Shown piece after piece: positions 10,640 through 18,715 of a DNA stretch of 64,000 bases (position 1 is the first letter of the stretch; each line of letters begins with the position of its first letter). A program made the translations under genes and the position numbers. The notes under the pieces are model-generated. The model was not told the origin of the DNA. It did no database searches and was given only the letters and a program-made list of their open reading frames with translations. The DNA comes from Candidatus Enterococcus moelleringii (lineage in GTDB: Bacteria; Bacillota; Bacilli; Lactobacillales; Enterococcaceae). The stretch lies in contig NZ_JAFREM010000025.1 in the NCBI RefSeq assembly GCF_017377575.1, forward strand, positions 124,001-188,000, written 5' to 3'.

Positions 10640-12466
10640 ATGGGATTTTCGATTCATACTAGAAAGGAAACAATCCAGGCCATGCAGGAACAGGAGCTGG
10701 ATTTGCTGATTATTGGCGGCGGGATTACCGGAGCAGGAGTAGCTTTACAGGCTGCGGCCTCTGGGGTGAAAACCGGGCTGATTGAGATGCAGGATTTCGC
10801 GGAAGGAACCTCTTCACGCTCCACCAAGCTGGTTCACGGCGGTATCCGCTATTTGAAAAATTTTGACGTAGAAGTAGTCGCTGACACGGTGACTGAACGG
10901 GCCGTCATTCAAGGAATTGCGCCCCATATTCCGAAGCCTGATCCAATGCTTTTGCCGATTTACAACGATGAAGGGCCAACAACCTATAATATGTTCTCAA
11001 TTAAGGTAGCGATGGATTTATACGACCAGCTGGCTGGTGTGACAGGCACACCTTTTGCCAATTATGTTTTAGATCCAGAAGAAGTCTTGAAACGGGAGCC
11101 TTTCTTGAAAAAAGAAGGCTTGCAAGGAGCCGGTGTCTATTTAGATTTCCGTAATAACGACTCCCGTTTAGTGATTGAAAACATCAAACAAGCCGCAGCT
11201 GACGGCGGACATATGGTCAGCAAAATGAAAGCGGTGGGCTTTTTATATGAAGACGACAAAATTGTCGGCGTGAAAGCCCGCGACTTATTAACGGGAGAAA
11301 CGATTGAAATTCGGGCGAAACTGGTTATCAATACTAGTGGACCTTGGGTAGACAAAATCCGCAACCTGAACTTCAAACGGGCAGTTGTGCCAAAAATGCG
11401 CCCAACTAAAGGGGTTCATTTAGTGGTTGACCGTGAGAAATTACCCGTACCGCAGCCAACGTATTTTGATACTGGCAAACAGGATGGCCGGATGGTCTTT
11501 GCGCTTCCACGGGAAAACAAAACCTATTTCGGTACCACTGATACCGACTACACCGGCGATTACGAAGAGCCAAAGGTTACTCAAGAAGATGTGGATTATT
11601 TGCTGGAAGTGGTTAATCACCGGTATCCAGATGCCAATATTACCTTAGATGACATCGAGTCCAGCTGGGCTGGTTTGCGTCCGTTGCTGATGGGCAATGC
11701 GGGTTCTGATTATAATGGCGGCGACAACGGCTCGATTTCGGAAAAAAGCTTTAACGATGTCATCGATGTAGTCTCTCGCTATAAAGCCGACGATGCTTCC
11801 CGCGGCGATGTGGAACATGTCTTGAATCATTTAGAAACCAGCCGGGACGAAAAAGAATTGTCACCTTCACAGGTTTCCCGCGGAAGCTCCTTGGAACGGG
11901 AAGAGGATGGCCTGATTACCTTGTCCGGCGGAAAAATTACCGATTATCGGAAAATGGCCGCTGGTGCCATGAAGATGATCCAACAATTACTGAAAGACGA
12001 ATACAATCAGGAAATCAAATTAATTGATTCAACCCGCTATCCGGTAGCCGGAGGCGCCTTTGATCCAACGAAGGTCGATGAACATGTAGCGGAATTGGCT
12101 AAAGATGGTGTTACGGCTGGTTTACCAGAAGATGAAGCGCGCTACATTGCTGATTTCTACGGAACCAATGCGGATGAGGTCTTCAAGTTGGCACAAGAAG
12201 AACCCTTTGCAGGCTTATCAGCTGGCGAATCTGGGCGTCTGCGCTATGCCTTAGAAGCGGAAATGATTTTAACACCAGCGGATTACTTAATGCGCCGGAC
12301 GAATCATATCCTGTTTGAACGAGATACTCTGGATGAATTGAAACAGCCGGTAGTAGATGCCATGGCTGAGTATTTAGACTGGACTGCCGAAGAAAAAGAA
12401 CAGCATATGCAGCAATTGGAAGCCGTGATTGCTGAGTCTGATTTGGCAAAATTGAAGGGAAGATAA
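10640..12466 (+). CDS. glpO: FAD-dependent alpha-glycerophosphate oxidase (H2O2-forming)
   Basis: A 608-residue type 1 glycerol-3-phosphate oxidase that oxidises glycerol-3-phosphate to dihydroxyacetone phosphate, reducing O2 to H2O2. The N-terminal Rossmann motif LLIIGGGITGAGVALQAA and the EGTSSRSTKLVHGG block are typical of GlpO/GlpD. Compared with GlpD dehydrogenases, the protein carries an insert of about 50 residues around 360-410 (SDYNGGDNGSISEKS...), the hallmark of the lactic acid bacterial oxidases. The ATG at 10640 was chosen over 10628 because AAGGGATGG lies at proper distance. Peroxide made here gives a reason for the peroxidase gene at 41180. Confidence 0.96.
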   Translation: MGFSIHTRKETIQAMQEQELDLLIIGGGITGAGVALQAAASGVKTGLIEMQDFAEGTSSRSTKLVHGGIRYLKNFDVEVVADTVTERAVIQGIAPHIPKPDPMLLPIYNDEGPTTYNMFSIKVAMDLYDQLAGVTGTPFANYVLDPEEVLKREPFLKKEGLQGAGVYLDFRNNDSRLVIENIKQAAADGGHMVSKMKAVGFLYEDDKIVGVKARDLLTGETIEIRAKLVINTSGPWVDKIRNLNFKRAVVPKMRPTKGVHLVVDREKLPVPQPTYFDTGKQDGRMVFALPRENKTYFGTTDTDYTGDYEEPKVTQEDVDYLLEVVNHRYPDANITLDDIESSWAGLRPLLMGNAGSDYNGGDNGSISEKSFNDVIDVVSRYKADDASRGDVEHVLNHLETSRDEKELSPSQVSRGSSLEREEDGLITLSGGKITDYRKMAAGAMKMIQQLLKDEYNQEIKLIDSTRYPVAGGAFDPTKVDEHVAELAKDGVTAGLPEDEARYIADFYGTNADEVFKLAQEEPFAGLSAGESGRLRYALEAEMILTPADYLMRRTNHILFERDTLDELKQPVVDAMAEYLDWTAEEKEQHMQQLEAVIAESDLAKLKGR

Positions 12467-12471
12467 AACTG

Positions 12472-13188
12472 ATGACTGGAGAAATGGTACCGATTTTTGG
12501 TGAATTTATTGGCACAATGATCCTAATTGTTCTAGGGAGCGGCGTGTGTGCGGCGGTCAACTTGAACCAAAGTAAAGCACAAGGCTCTGGCTGGATCGTA
12601 ATTGCCTTTGGCTGGGCGATGGGGGTAGCGATGGCTGCCTACATCTCCGGCTTCATGGGGCCGGCTCATTTGAACCCGGCCGTGACGATCGCTATGGCGA
12701 TGACTGGAAATTTAGAAACTAGTTTAGTGGTACCATTTATTATTGCGCAACTGTTAGGGGCAATTGTCGGAGCAGTCTTAATTTGGCTAGCTTATCTGCC
12801 GCATTGGGCGGTGACTAAGGATCAAGATGCCATCTTGGGAACCTTTGCGACGGCACCGGCGATTCGTAACTATCCCGCCAACTTGATGACGGAAATCTTA
12901 GGTACGTTTGTCTTGGTTTTAGGACTGTTGGCTTTCACCCAAAATGAGTTTGCTGACGGCGTGAATGTGCTGGCAGTGGGTGGCTTGATCTTAGCGATTG
13001 GTCTGTCACTAGGTGGACCAACCGGCTATGCCATCAATCCAGCGCGAGATTTAGGACCGCGGATTGCCCATGCAATTTTGCCAATTGCGAATAAAGGCAC
13101 TTCGGATTGGGCCTACTCATGGGTACCGATTGTTGGTCCGATTATTGGCGGCGTAATTGCGGTATTGGTTTTTCAAGTGATGATTTAG
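12472..13188 (+). CDS. glpF: glycerol uptake facilitator (aquaglyceroporin)
   Basis: A 238-residue MIP-family channel with six membrane helices and the two half-helix motifs, HLNPAVT and INPARDLGPR, that line the pore; the aspartate after the second NPAR marks the glycerol-permeable class. It starts 5 bp after glpO and ends the glpKOF operon. The shared terminator at 13197-13256 separates it from the convergent TetR gene. It admits glycerol by facilitated diffusion, which is trapped by GlpK. Confidence 0.95.
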   Translation: MTGEMVPIFGEFIGTMILIVLGSGVCAAVNLNQSKAQGSGWIVIAFGWAMGVAMAAYISGFMGPAHLNPAVTIAMAMTGNLETSLVVPFIIAQLLGAIVGAVLIWLAYLPHWAVTKDQDAILGTFATAPAIRNYPANLMTEILGTFVLVLGLLAFTQNEFADGVNVLAVGGLILAIGLSLGGPTGYAINPARDLGPRIAHAILPIANKGTSDWAYSWVPIVGPIIGGVIAVLVFQVMI

Positions 13189-13196
13189 AAAAGTAA

Positions 13197-13256
13197 AAAT
13201 CCGGACGATCGCAGCTCAGCTCCAAGGGAGTAATTGCTGCGACGTTCGGATTTCTT
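13197..13256. terminator. bidirectional terminator between glpF and tetR-type gene
   Basis: Long imperfect hairpin with outer arms AAATCCGGACG / CGTTCGGATTT and inner CGCAGC / GCTGCG, with T-rich ends on both sides. Confidence 0.85.
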
Positions 13257-13849
13257 TATCTGTCTGTTCGCAAGCCTGCTGTCAGCCAGCGGCTCTTGAA
13301 GCGGAAATCTGCGATTAGTTCGGCTTCACTCCAATGATTCGCTAGCATGTCGGTTAGCGAATCGATAACCAGCTTCATGGAAAAGTACAGAAAGCTGATA
13401 CTCTCTTCTTCTGATTGAATGTTAAAGTGATTCTTTGCTAAAATTTCCTGCCACATTTCCATGCCGTGAGACACTTCGCTGCGGTAAGAAAACAAATAGC
13501 TGTTTTGGGTTAAAAGGACGATCTCGCGATAACGGAGGTCGTCTTTTTTTAGTTTAGCAGCTAAAAGCAGAAACTCTTCCATCCCTTTGAAAAAATCCCC
13601 TTCATGATGGGTGACATACTCGATAATTTCACCATGCACTTTTCCAGCATAATAGTGGATCACATAATCATAGGCGTCGTTCAAATCCTCAAAATATTTA
13701 TAAAAAATGCCCCGCGACATTTTCAAGGCGGCGACAATTTCACTGACCTTCACCTGACTAACAGGCTTTTCGTAAAAAATGGTTAGCAAAAGCTCGCGAA
13801 TCTGCTGTTGCCGTTCAGGTGGCAGGTTCGTAAAGGTTGATTTAGGCAA
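13256..13849 (-). CDS. TetR-family haem-responsive regulator, HrtR/FhtR-like
   Basis: A 197-residue regulator read with a TTG start, chosen because CAGGAGG lies 7 nt upstream. Residues 1-60 form the TetR DNA-binding domain (SEIVAALKMSRGIFYKYFEDLNDAYDYV). This resembles Lactococcus HrtR, which also begins PKST and has a YFEDL-DAY segment. HrtR binds haem through His72 and His149; in this protein residue 72 is also histidine (AGKVHGE), which I counted directly. The gene is divergent from hrtB-hrtA, and a perfect TGACA-N3-TGTCA dyad lies between them. The expected role is repression of the haem exporter, relieved by haem. Confidence 0.78.
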   Translation of the reverse strand: MPKSTFTNLPPERQQQIRELLLTIFYEKPVSQVKVSEIVAALKMSRGIFYKYFEDLNDAYDYVIHYYAGKVHGEIIEYVTHHEGDFFKGMEEFLLLAAKLKKDDLRYREIVLLTQNSYLFSYRSEVSHGMEMWQEILAKNHFNIQSEEESISFLYFSMKLVIDSLTDMLANHWSEAELIADFRFKSRWLTAGLRTDR

Positions 13850-13982
13850 AGCGATTCCTCCTGTCTGATGCATGTAGCATAGCACGATTTGGTTTGACTG
13901 GCGTTTTTAACGGGTTATGCGGTTGGTTTATGTAGACTTTCTTAGCGTCTTTCTTAGCATAGTATAACACATGAGCAGATCA

Positions 13983-13999
13983 AGTGACATTGTGTCACT
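13983..13999. promoter_or_regulatory. perfect dyad, probable HrtR-type operator
   Basis: AGTGACA-TTG-TGTCACT, a 7+3+7 perfect inverted repeat 42 bp before hrtB. The half-sites TGACA/TGTCA and the 3-nt spacing equal those of the Lactococcus HrtR operator as I remember it. Confidence 0.7.
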
Positions 14000-14040
14000 A
14001 AGAGAGTAGTATAGCAAAAGTAAAAGGAAGGATGACTCAT

Positions 14041-15135
14041 ATGTATTTAGCTTGGAAAGAGATTCGCTATTCAAAATTACGTTACGGACTTATCATCGGC
14101 ATCATGTTTTTAGTTGCCTATGTTGTATTTATTCTTTCTGGACTAGCCAACGGACTGGCGCAAGGAAACCGCCAAGCCGTGGATGATTGGCAGGCCAAGA
14201 CAGTGATCTTATCAGAAGACAGCAACAAAATTGCCAGCGCCTCACAACTGACCCGCAGCGATGTGGATCGCGTGGAGGCAACAGACAAAACTGCGGTGGG
14301 GATCTTCTCATCAGCAATGGAAAAGAGCGGCAGCGACGACAAAACCAACGTTTCAATTTTCGGCGCTGACAGCGACAGCTTCATCGTACCTAAGATTAAA
14401 GAAGGCCGCTCCGTGGAAGCTGACAATGAAATCGTGATTGGTGAAAATTTGGAAAGTGGCGGCTTTAAATTGAATCAAACGGTGAAATTAGGCAGTGGGA
14501 AAGAATTTAAAGTAGTCGGCATTGTGCCAGCTTCTACTTATATGATCGCACCAGTTGTGTATATGAACTTAGATGGCTACACTGAATTGAAATACGGCGC
14601 GCAACCCTTTGACAGTGACGCTAAAAAACCAATCAGTGCGGTGGTAGTCAAGGATCAAACACCTAGCCAAGTTTCCATTACCAATGAAGACGGACAAAAG
14701 GAAATGCAAAGGCTGACCAGCGATGACTTCGTGGAAAGCTTACCTGGCTACAAGCCTGAAAAATTAACCTTGGATGCCATGATTTACTTCTTGTTTGTGG
14801 TAGTTGCGGCCATTATCGGGATTTTCATGTACGTGATGACCTTGCAAAAGACTGCCATTTTCGGCGTAATGAAGGCCCAAGGCGTGTCTACTGGTTACTT
14901 GGTACGTTCGATTTTAGCACAAGCTTTAATTGTCGGTATTGTCGGTGTGGCTTTGGCAGTATTATTCAGTGAATTAACTAGTCTGGTCTTACCTGATGCC
15001 ATGCCATTTAGCGTGGATTGGTTGGAATGGGGCATCTATAGTGTCATCTTGGTGCTGGTAGCCATGATCGGCGGCTTGTTCTCCATTCGCACCGTTACCA
15101 AGGTAGATCCTGTTACAGCGATTGGAGGAGAATAA
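14041..15135 (+). CDS. hrtB: ABC transporter permease, haem exporter HrtB-like
   Basis: A 364-residue FtsX-family permease (DevC/HrtB type) with an N-terminal membrane helix (about 18-40), an extracellular domain of about 200 residues and three C-terminal helices (about 245-270, 298-320, 330-352). HrtB with HrtA extrudes haem from the membrane in Lactococcus, Staphylococcus and Enterococcus. The start ATG was chosen at 14041 because AAGGAAGG is at proper distance; the in-frame ATG at 14032 touches that site. It ends one base before the hrtA start. The divergent TetR gene and operator-like dyad support the haem assignment over a generic exporter. Confidence 0.75.
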   Translation: MYLAWKEIRYSKLRYGLIIGIMFLVAYVVFILSGLANGLAQGNRQAVDDWQAKTVILSEDSNKIASASQLTRSDVDRVEATDKTAVGIFSSAMEKSGSDDKTNVSIFGADSDSFIVPKIKEGRSVEADNEIVIGENLESGGFKLNQTVKLGSGKEFKVVGIVPASTYMIAPVVYMNLDGYTELKYGAQPFDSDAKKPISAVVVKDQTPSQVSITNEDGQKEMQRLTSDDFVESLPGYKPEKLTLDAMIYFLFVVVAAIIGIFMYVMTLQKTAIFGVMKAQGVSTGYLVRSILAQALIVGIVGVALAVLFSELTSLVLPDAMPFSVDWLEWGIYSVILVLVAMIGGLFSIRTVTKVDPVTAIGGE

Positions 15136-15136
15136 T

Positions 15137-15811
15137 ATGAACAACGAAATATTAGTCATGAAGGATATTGTTAAAAAATTTGGCCAAGGACATACCGAAG
15201 TTACTGCCTTAAAAGGGATCAACTTTACGGTCCATGGCGGCGAATTTGTCAGCATTATCGGTCCTTCTGGTTCCGGGAAAAGTACCTTCTTAACGATTGC
15301 CGGCGGGCTGCAAACTCCTACTACCGGTTCCATCGAAATCAACGGCCAGGACTTTACTCATATGGGAGAAAAAGAACGCTCTAAAGCTCGCTTTAAAGAA
15401 ATCGGCTTTATCCTGCAAAGCTCCAATTTGATTCCTTTTCTGAAGGTGAAGGAACAATTCGAACTGGTGGAACGGATTGAAAAACAAAAGAATCCAGAAA
15501 AAATTGAGGATCTGCTAAAATCATTAGACATCTGGGAGTTAAGGGAACAATTTCCCAAAGCTTTATCCGGCGGGGAACGCCAACGGGTGGCAATCGCTCG
15601 CTCATTGTTCAACGATCCTAGCCTGATTCTGGCTGATGAACCAACTGCCAGCTTGGATTCCGACCATGCTTTTGATGTGGTGAAGCTGTTGGCCAAAGAA
15701 GCCCACAACCGCAACAAGGCCATCGTGATGGTAACCCATGACGAACGAATGACTAAGTGGAGCGACCAAATTTTCCGGATGGAAGATGGCGTGCTAGTTC
15801 CGCAAAAATAA
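15137..15811 (+). CDS. hrtA: ABC transporter ATP-binding protein, HrtA-like
   Basis: A 224-residue ATPase with Walker A GPSGSGKST at 42-50, signature LSGGERQRV, Walker B LILADEPTASLDSD and an H-loop in VTHDE. It belongs to the LolD/MacB/HrtA class that pairs with FtsX-type permeases. The TTGGAGGAG ribosome binding site overlaps the end of hrtB, so translation is likely coupled. The GAKFKEIGFILQSSNLIPFL-like middle part (SKARFKEIGFILQ) is typical of HrtA. No clear terminator follows, so read-through into the next gene is possible. Confidence 0.78.
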   Translation: MNNEILVMKDIVKKFGQGHTEVTALKGINFTVHGGEFVSIIGPSGSGKSTFLTIAGGLQTPTTGSIEINGQDFTHMGEKERSKARFKEIGFILQSSNLIPFLKVKEQFELVERIEKQKNPEKIEDLLKSLDIWELREQFPKALSGGERQRVAIARSLFNDPSLILADEPTASLDSDHAFDVVKLLAKEAHNRNKAIVMVTHDERMTKWSDQIFRMEDGVLVPQK

Positions 15812-15814
15812 AAC

Positions 15815-15844
15815 TTGCTAATTTTCCTACTTCTTGTGTATGAT
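15815..15844 (+). promoter_or_regulatory. candidate promoter of NdpA-like gene
   Basis: TTGCTA at 15815-15820, 18-nt spacer, TATGAT at 15839-15844. The predicted start point near 15851 lies inside the loop of the inverted repeat at 15821-15875. Confidence 0.5.
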
Positions 15845-15875
15845 AATTGAGTTAGCAATTAGGAAGTAGGAAAAT
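15821..15875 (+). other. 13-bp perfect inverted repeat masking a ribosome binding site
   Basis: ATTTTCCTACTTC (15821-15833) is the exact reverse complement of GAAGTAGGAAAAT (15863-15875). The 3' arm contains the GGAAGTAGG ribosome binding site of the gene that starts at 15877. Only read-through transcripts from hrtA would contain both arms. Confidence 0.8.
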
Positions 15876-15876
15876 C

Positions 15877-16881
15877 ATGGATATCTATTTAAAAAAAGCT
15901 GCCCTGCATATTATCGATCGGGAAACCGGCAACCCCATCTACAGCCAGCAGGAATTAGATTTAACCCGCGAGTATGTGCGGGAATACTTAATTAAGAAAA
16001 TTCAAAAGCTGTCTTCTGCTCAAACCAAAACCGGTATTTTGGCAGAAGACTCCGAGTTCGCCCAATTAAGCCGCCAAGCGCAGCAGGACTTTTTACCAGC
16101 CAGTGAGAAAATCGTAGAACGCTGGTACAATGCGTATCAAGAAAGTGAAGAAGCGCCTAGTGCCGATGTGTTCATTGCTTTGTACGAGCAGGATACTCAG
16201 ATGTACATCGCTTTCTTGAAGGTGAACTACCACGAAGGTTATACTCATCTGGTGGACTCCAACGAAGCTGGCTTGAACAACGAGCTGATTTTGCACCGGG
16301 CGATTCTTTCAGGGAAAACTCAGAAGGCGGATGAAGGCTTAACCGTCAATCTGGATAATTTAAGTTTTGAACTGATTGAGAAAAAATATCCCTTCTCCGG
16401 TGAAAAGCGCCTGTATTTCTCAACTGATGTGATTGAAAGCGAACCGGCACCGTCATTAGAAGAAAGTGTTAAGGTGATCAAAAAAGTGGCCGAACAAATC
16501 GGTGCCAAATTTGAAAGTCCGAAACACGACATCATCGCCGACGTGAAAGAAGCTGTCTATGAATCAGTGGAAGAAAACGGTCAGCTGGATGCTAAGGAAG
16601 TCTCTGAAAAAGTTTTCAAAGACAATATCTCAGCACAACTAGCCTTCCAAGAAGAAGTAGTGGAAAAAGGCTACGTAGATCAAGCACCGCTTCCGCGAGA
16701 AGTTCGCGAAATTTCCGAGAAGAAATACGGCAAGCAAAAACTGAAGCTCTCAAACGGTATCGAATTAATCGTGCCGCTGGATGTCTACCGCAATCCCGAT
16801 CTGATCGAGTTTGTAAATAACCCCGACGGAACCATTTCCGTTACCATAAAAAATGTCGATGAAGTCATCAACCGTTTATAG
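15877..16881 (+). CDS. nucleoid-associated protein, NdpA/YejK (NA37) family
   Basis: A 334-residue cytoplasmic protein whose N-terminus (MDIYLKKAALHIIDRETGNPIYSQQELDL) and C-terminal ELIVPLDVYRNPDLIEFVNNPDGTISVTIKN block match Firmicute members of the 37-kDa nucleoid-associated protein family. No enzymatic motif is visible. Members copurify with the nucleoid in E. coli; the role in Gram-positives is poorly known. Its ribosome binding site lies in the 3' arm of a 13-bp inverted repeat, and its stop codon lies within the terminator hairpin at 16864-16895. Confidence 0.82.
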   Translation: MDIYLKKAALHIIDRETGNPIYSQQELDLTREYVREYLIKKIQKLSSAQTKTGILAEDSEFAQLSRQAQQDFLPASEKIVERWYNAYQESEEAPSADVFIALYEQDTQMYIAFLKVNYHEGYTHLVDSNEAGLNNELILHRAILSGKTQKADEGLTVNLDNLSFELIEKKYPFSGEKRLYFSTDVIESEPAPSLEESVKVIKKVAEQIGAKFESPKHDIIADVKEAVYESVEENGQLDAKEVSEKVFKDNISAQLAFQEEVVEKGYVDQAPLPREVREISEKKYGKQKLKLSNGIELIVPLDVYRNPDLIEFVNNPDGTISVTIKNVDEVINRL

Positions 16882-16895
16882 GTTGATGGCTTTTT
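16864..16895 (+). terminator. terminator overlapping the end of the NdpA-like gene
   Basis: GTCATCAACC / GGTTGATGGC stem followed by TTTTT; the stop codon is in the loop. Confidence 0.85.
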
Positions 16896-16963
16896 GCCAG
16901 ACCAACTTTTCGCAGTATGTAAAGGTAGAAATATAGTATAACAATTATTTGGCTAACAATAGT

Positions 16964-17080
16964 ACGAGCTGTCTAGTTGGATGGTATGCGTACGAGAGTC
17001 AAACTCATTTTTTCGTGGTCTTGGAAAAATGAATTCCCTAAAATGAGCTAGCTGCCAGTCATGCTTTTCGCTATCTTTGA
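16964..17080. repeat. degenerate intergenic repeat, copy B
   Basis: Contains CTAGTTGGATGGTATGCGTA, a CTCATTTTT...AAAAATGAA hairpin, CCCTAAAATGAGCTAGCTGCC and ATGCTTTTCGCTATCTTTGA. It shares block order with 2537-2620 and 56413-56500. A fragment CTTTTCGCAGTATGT also occurs just upstream near 16905. Confidence 0.65.
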
Positions 17081-17149
17081 AAAAGTAAGTTTCATAACTA
17101 GAATTAGTTAGAAATTTAGATAGATTCCCTCTCTTTTGCGTATCTTTAA

Positions 17150-17167
17150 TTAGACAGGTATGTCTAA
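17150..17167. promoter_or_regulatory. perfect dyad upstream of parA-like gene
   Basis: TTAGACA-GGTA-TGTCTAA (7+4+7), 25 bp before the start codon. Candidate operator or centromere-like site for the ParA system. Confidence 0.5.
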
Positions 17168-17192
17168 AAAATAAGCAGATGGGGGAAGAACG

Positions 17193-18104
17193 ATGAAGAA
17201 AATATTTATTGGTAATTACAAAGGAGGAGTCGGCAAGACCACAAGTACGTTGTTTCTTGGGAAGTGTTTGAAGGATTTAGGCAAGAAGGTGCTGCTGATG
17301 GATTTAGACCCGCAAAGTTCGTTGAGTGAAATCTGTATTAAGAAAGGAGATAGTGAACGGTCAATTGAAGATCTGAAGCCTGAGCAGACGTTGAATTATG
17401 TTTATGAGTTGTGTATTGATAATATTCGTAAAGGTTATGGTCTTGACTTACAATTTGATTTAGATTGTTTGATTAGTCTATATGAGGAGAATTTAGACTA
17501 TGTCGCCTCAAGTCTCTATTATAAGGATGATGTCGGTTTAGATGAACTTAACATGAATATGGAAAAGGATATACAGTATTTTTCAATCTTAGGTAAGCTG
17601 GTCAAGGACATCGAGCGTGCGAACTTAGAATACGATTATTTATTGATCGATTGCCCACCAAATAGTAGTATCATTACTCAAAGTGCTTTTATGCTATCGG
17701 ATGGTTATCTTATTCCAACTATTGTTGATTCAATTAGTTCTAAAGGAATTGTGCATTATATCGGTACTATCTCAAAAGTATATGATCGATACTGTGAAAA
17801 ACATGAGGATGCTCATTTGTTTAAGCATTACTTTGGTAACGATCCTAAATTAATTGGTGTCTTCTATACGCTTATCAGAGGGCAAGTAAACTATGACGAA
17901 GTAATTGAAAGCCTTAGAGATGAATTAGACAAATTACCGGTAAGGGATTCTATTTACGTCTTTAAGAACTATACGAATAACTATGTTGATATCACAAGAG
18001 CCATTGCCAGTAATGAATTAGAAAAGCTGAACAAACTAAAGAATACTTATCCTGAAATCACTAAAGAATTTGTTGAGAGATTATCTGATTTGAATCTGCA
18101 ATAA
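17193..18104 (+). CDS. ParA/Soj-family ATPase
   Basis: A 303-residue deviant Walker ATPase with KGGVGKTT at residues 10-17 (including the signature lysine), Walker A' LLMDLDPQSS near 34-43 and LLIDCPPNSS near 148-157. Such proteins segregate plasmids or chromosomes, or position large complexes, by ATP-dependent DNA binding. There is no ParB here; a 149-residue unknown protein follows after a 45-bp gap that contains another perfect dyad. The codon use and AT content look more AT-rich than the neighbouring glp and hrt genes, suggesting a foreign, possibly plasmid-derived, partition cassette. The start follows GATGGGGGAAG. Confidence 0.85.
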   Translation: MKKIFIGNYKGGVGKTTSTLFLGKCLKDLGKKVLLMDLDPQSSLSEICIKKGDSERSIEDLKPEQTLNYVYELCIDNIRKGYGLDLQFDLDCLISLYEENLDYVASSLYYKDDVGLDELNMNMEKDIQYFSILGKLVKDIERANLEYDYLLIDCPPNSSIITQSAFMLSDGYLIPTIVDSISSKGIVHYIGTISKVYDRYCEKHEDAHLFKHYFGNDPKLIGVFYTLIRGQVNYDEVIESLRDELDKLPVRDSIYVFKNYTNNYVDITRAIASNELEKLNKLKNTYPEITKEFVERLSDLNLQ

Positions 18105-18108
18105 ATCT

Positions 18109-18129
18109 TTTGTACAATAAGCGTACAAA
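18109..18129. promoter_or_regulatory. perfect dyad between parA-like gene and its partner
   Basis: TTTGTAC-AATAAGC-GTACAAA (7+7+7). Its core TTGTAC...GTACAA recurs at 41140-41157 before the NADH peroxidase gene. Confidence 0.5.
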
Positions 18130-18149
18130 CATGTGGGAGGTGAGGCAAA

Positions 18150-18599
18150 ATGACTACAACAAGTCAGAAGACAATTGAAGACTTCATGCGGGCTTTAGTA
18201 GCCGTTAGTCAAACCAATCCTACAGTTGAACAGTTAAAAGCAATCGAAGAGCAATTTGAATTAGAGGATTTGGATAAGATCCTAGGTTTGTTAGGCAAGG
18301 TTAACAAGTCTAAGCTGAAAAGAAGCGATAATCAAAAGGTGACTAAAAAAACTTTTCCTCCTACAAAAGTAGAGGGTAAAAAATATTCTTATGAGGAAGT
18401 AGAAAAAATCTTTAAGAATCAAAAGAAAGAAGAAATACTGGATAATTTCACTAAAAGAGAACTAACAGATATGTACATCTCTCTATTCAACTTTAGACCC
18501 TTGAGCAATAGCAATAAGCTAGATATCTTTTACGGCATTCAAGCGAAATTTGATGCCGCGAGAAGAGGAGAAGCGATGCGTAGGACGTTTTTTTCTTAA
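18150..18599 (+). CDS. hypothetical protein, probable partner of the ParA-like ATPase
   Basis: A 149-residue, soluble, lysine- and glutamate-rich protein preceded by TGGGAGGTGAGG. The first 60 residues are acidic and helical (VEQLKAIEEQFELEDLDKILGLLG). A basic linker follows (KSKLKRSDNQKVTKKTFPPTK), then a C-terminal helical part ending FDAARRGEAMRRTFFS. I do not recognise the family. Its place directly after parA, with a dyad in the gap and a terminator behind it, suggests a DNA-binding or adaptor partner analogous to a small ParB/ParG, but no ribbon-helix-helix or HTH is obvious. Confidence 0.6.
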   Translation: MTTTSQKTIEDFMRALVAVSQTNPTVEQLKAIEEQFELEDLDKILGLLGKVNKSKLKRSDNQKVTKKTFPPTKVEGKKYSYEEVEKIFKNQKKEEILDNFTKRELTDMYISLFNFRPLSNSNKLDIFYGIQAKFDAARRGEAMRRTFFS

Positions 18600-18627
18600 T
18601 AAATTCATGACTAAATCAAATATCAAT

Positions 18628-18663
18628 AAATTGTCGATGACTTCCAAGTTGTCGACAATTTTT
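18628..18663 (+). terminator. terminator after ParA cassette
   Basis: AAATTGTCGA / TCGACAATTT stem with 14-nt loop and T-run. Confidence 0.85.
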
Positions 18664-18671
18664 GCACACAC

Positions 18672-18710
18672 AAAAAAAGAAGACACCAAGTCTACACTTA
18701 GCGCCTCTTC
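18672..18710 (-). terminator. terminator of the minus-strand amino acid operon
   Basis: On the minus strand an interrupted GAAGAGGC / GTGTCTTC stem, with an internal AAGT/ACTT hairpin, is followed by seven T. Confidence 0.6.
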
Positions 18711-18715
18711 GTACA

